Shown here: positions 5,780 through 7,302 of the stretch, in pieces
Layout of the letters: each line of letters opens with the position of its first letter
Numbering within the stretch: the first letter of the stretch is position 1
Source of the DNA: Cycloclasticus sp.
GTDB lineage: Bacteria > Pseudomonadota > Gammaproteobacteria > Methylococcales > Cycloclasticaceae
DNA length: 7,302 nucleotides
Reading direction: 5' to 3'
Assembly: GCA_018066825.1 (NCBI GenBank)
Contig: JAGPVU010000030.1
Location: forward strand, 1 to 7,302
Notes under the pieces: model-generated
Databases searched by the model: none
What the model was told of the DNA's origin: nothing
Seen by the model: the letters and a program-made list of their open reading frames with translations, nothing else
Made by a program: the position numbers and the translations under genes

Positions 5780-7043
5780 TAAGCGTAACGCGTTAAACGT
5801 ACGTGCAGCACTGATTAAATCAGTCCTGCTGATGGTTTTAATGTGCGTAACAGGACTAGTCTTGGCGCATGGCGAGAGAAACCAAGAACCGTTTTTGAGG
5901 ATGAAAACACTTCATTGGTACGATATCAAATGGTCTGTTGAAAATGACTCTACTATACAAGTCAATGATTTAGTGGAAATGACAGGAAAGGTGCATTTCT
6001 TCTCACGTTGGCCTGAAGTGATCAATAAACCGAGTACGATCTTTTTAGGCAACGCAACACCGGGTCCTGTGTTTGTCCGTGTCGAAACGTATCTTGATGG
6101 TGTGCCGATGATCCAATCAACAGGTGTTGAGATGGGGCATGTGTATGACTTTAAAGTAATACTAAAAGCACGTATACCGGGTCGTCATCACGTACATCCA
6201 ATGATTAATGTTGAGTCTGCTGGTGGTTTAGTAGGCCCTGGAATATGGATAACTGTTGCAGGTGATGCAGATGATTTTGTCTATTCTATAACGACTAGAA
6301 CAGGCACTGAAATCGCTAATCTAGGTTCCTATGCAGTTCCCAATGTTATTAAATGGCATGCAATTTGGGCGACTGTTGGTGTTTTGTGGTTACTATGGTG
6401 GTTTAGACGCCCATTGATTATTCAACGCTATTTATTGGTTAAACAAGGCAGTTGGGATCAATTGATTACTAATAATGATCGTAAAATAGCGGCTACTTTA
6501 ATAGTAGGGATTATCGTCACACTGATATACGCCAATAATATTACCAAAGAGAAATACCCAAGAACTGTTCCTCTACAAGGTAGTAAAGCGCACGTTGACG
6601 TACCTGTAAATAAGTATGCCGGCATGGTGACTGTCAAAAATCTGAGTGCAGAATATTATTTGCCAGGTCGTACGGTAACGGTTAAAGCTAAAATCACCAA
6701 TAACACCAATTCACCAATTCAATTAGGTGAGTTTACGGCGGCTAATATACGCTTTGTTAATCATTCTGTTCCTGCAGCAATGAAGGGTGTTGATGTCGGT
6801 TATCCGGATGAGCTGGTGGCTAATGATTCGTTAAAAGTATCAGACCAAACGCCTATTCAACCGGGCGAAACAAAAATACTGGATATTGAAGCAACGGATG
6901 TTGCCTGGGAAACAGAACGACTCAGTAGTTTGCTGAATGACCCAGATAGTAGTTATGGTGCATTATTGTTCTTTTATAATGCGAAAGGTGAACGGATTAT
7001 CGAAGAGATTTATGGTCAAATCATACCTACCTTCATTGACTAG
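5760..7043 (+). CDS. pmoB: Copper membrane monooxygenase subunit B (PmoB/AmoB family)
   Basis: Largest subunit, with two periplasmic cupredoxin domains that bind copper. I prefer the ATG at 5760 (427 residues): AGGA lies seven bases upstream and the pmoA overlap is then 20 bp. ATG 5769 and an upstream TTG at 5754 are alternatives that change only the signal peptide. The signal peptide ends ...GLVLA, giving a mature N-terminal H37-G-E, the copper ligand equivalent to H33 of M. capsulatus. H52 (in TLHWYD) and H79 (in KVHFFSRW) match the bis-His residues H48 and H72. H144 and H146 in the HHVHP motif match H137 and H139. Two transmembrane helices (about 199-215 and 242-258) separate the first cupredoxin domain from the second (about 265-427, with LPGRTVTVKAKITNNTNSPIQLGEF). 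The neighbouring H143 replaces a Trp in the M. capsulatus sequence as I recall it. All known copper-site residues are present, so the subunit should be functional. Confidence 0.95.
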   Translation: MTTMKSSKRNALNVRAALIKSVLLMVLMCVTGLVLAHGERNQEPFLRMKTLHWYDIKWSVENDSTIQVNDLVEMTGKVHFFSRWPEVINKPSTIFLGNATPGPVFVRVETYLDGVPMIQSTGVEMGHVYDFKVILKARIPGRHHVHPMINVESAGGLVGPGIWITVAGDADDFVYSITTRTGTEIANLGSYAVPNVIKWHAIWATVGVLWLLWWFRRPLIIQRYLLVKQGSWDQLITNNDRKIAATLIVGIIVTLIYANNITKEKYPRTVPLQGSKAHVDVPVNKYAGMVTVKNLSAEYYLPGRTVTVKAKITNNTNSPIQLGEFTAANIRFVNHSVPAAMKGVDVGYPDELVANDSLKVSDQTPIQPGETKILDIEATDVAWETERLSSLLNDPDSSYGALLFFYNAKGERIIEEIYGQIIPTFID

Positions 7044-7302
7044 TCATAATGGCAAACCTACCCAAGTATTAACTACTTGGGTAGGTTTAAAATTGGCCCT
7101 GTTGGGATTGTTATGCTTAATATCACCACAATTATTAGCCCATGGTGGTGTTGCAATGGAGAAGGATACGTGTGCATTTCGTGCACAAAGTTATTTGATT
7201 CATTTTACAGCGTACCAACCTGAGGAAACACAAACTACAGAGTTATGTCGTTCGATTGTGGAAAGTACTAATACCATTATTGTGTTGGACTTGATTGATG
7301 AG
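7012..7302 (+). CDS. Predicted secreted protein following pmoB (3' end outside window), function unknown
   Basis: An open frame of 97 visible codons starts at ATG 7012, overlapping pmoB by 32 bp, and runs off the window. A weak GAAGAG (7002-7007) precedes it. The N-terminus reads as a long signal peptide: a polar stretch to about residue 22, then the hydrophobic core VGLKLALLGLLCLISPQLLA (24-43), with cleavage predicted before H44. The mature protein would begin HGGVAMEKDTCAF, so like PmoB it exposes an N-terminal His, a possible copper ligand. Cys54 and Cys79, H64 and the HFTAYQP segment (64-70) are the other notable residues; the two Cys could form a disulfide. I do not recognise the family, and it does not look like PmoD as I know it. 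Position and export suggest a periplasmic accessory or copper-handling role for the monooxygenase, which is inference. A later TTG start (7093), after the inverted repeat, is possible but would leave a signal peptide without a basic residue. Confidence 0.65.
   Translation, partial: MVKSYLPSLTSHNGKPTQVLTTWVGLKLALLGLLCLISPQLLAHGGVAMEKDTCAFRAQSYLIHFTAYQPEETQTTELCRSIVESTNTIIVLDLIDE
7054..7088 (+). repeat. Perfect 15-bp inverted repeat just after pmoB
   Basis: AAACCTACCCAAGTA (7054-7068) and TACTTGGGTAGGTTT (7074-7088) are exact reverse complements around a TTAAC loop. The RNA would form a very stable hairpin beginning 10 bases after the pmoB stop. The right arm ends in only three Ts followed by AAAA, so it is a weak intrinsic terminator at best. 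A 3'-end stabiliser or attenuator of the CAB message is likelier. It lies inside the N-terminal coding region of the next frame if that starts at 7012. Confidence 0.8.

Noticed and set aside
5548..5811. Minus-strand open frame across the pmoA-pmoB junction
   Set aside because: Its serine/proline-rich run is simply the complement of the GAC/GAT acidic tail of pmoA; no independent support.
4105..7043. Calling the operon a methane or ammonia monooxygenase outright
   Set aside because: Family motifs are shared by methane, ammonia and hydrocarbon oxidisers; no methanol dehydrogenase, hydroxylamine oxidoreductase or other pathway gene is in the window to decide.
4105..7302. Recent horizontal transfer of the monooxygenase operon
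   Set aside because: Some stretches of the left genes seem richer in GC, but spot counts vary widely (19 to 33 G+C per 60 bases) in the left genes themselves; no transposase, integrase, tRNA or flanking repeat marks an insertion.
1..7302. tRNA, rRNA, CRISPR array or insertion sequence
   Set aside because: No repeat-spacer array, transposase motif, terminal inverted repeats or tRNA-like sequence was seen on either strand.

Overview
The window looks like part of a gammaproteobacterial chromosome, probably marine or saline. This rests on the NhaD-type Na+/H+ antiporter, the MobB/MoeA sequence types, the moderate-to-low GC content and the arrangement of the copper monooxygenase operon. Short-chain-alkane degraders related to Cycloclasticus, SAR92/Porticoccaceae or Halieaceae, or a divergent methanotroph, are possible hosts. 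The sequence alone does not settle this.

Left half (1-3789, minus strand): a compact, probably co-transcribed run reads leftward as nhaD, mobB, moeA, galE (partial, cut by the window edge). nhaD and mobB are 12 bp apart. mobB/moeA and moeA/galE each overlap by 4 bp (ATGA). NhaD exchanges Na+ for H+, MobB and MoeA act in molybdenum-cofactor biosynthesis, and GalE makes UDP-galactose for surface polysaccharides. A promoter with a perfect TATAAT lies upstream of nhaD at 3863-3891. It rules out the longest possible start and supports the ATG at 3789.

Middle (3790-4104): a 315-bp divergent intergenic region. It holds the nhaD promoter and leader, a TTTAAG repeat series, a possible pmoC promoter element, an FNR/Anr-like palindrome (4014-4037) and the pmoC ribosome binding site.

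Right half (4105-7302, plus strand): a complete copper-dependent membrane monooxygenase operon in the order C-A-B, followed by a partial gene for a secreted protein. All three subunits of the pMMO/AMO/hydrocarbon monooxygenase family are present and apparently intact. PmoC keeps the CuC ligand set (D129, H133, H146) and the CuD set (N200, H204, H218). PmoB keeps the mature N-terminal His, the HxH pair and the bis-His residues. A strong intrinsic-terminator-like hairpin separates C from A. pmoA and pmoB overlap. A perfect 15-bp inverted repeat follows the pmoB stop, inside the start of the next gene. That gene's product, like PmoB, is predicted to begin with His-Gly after signal peptide removal.

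The most interesting content is this divergent CuMMO operon. Its true substrate (methane, C2-C4 alkanes, ethylene or ammonia) cannot be read from sequence, and its pmoA would be missed by some standard methanotroph primer pairs. The uncharacterised 'HGG' secreted protein attached to it also stands out.
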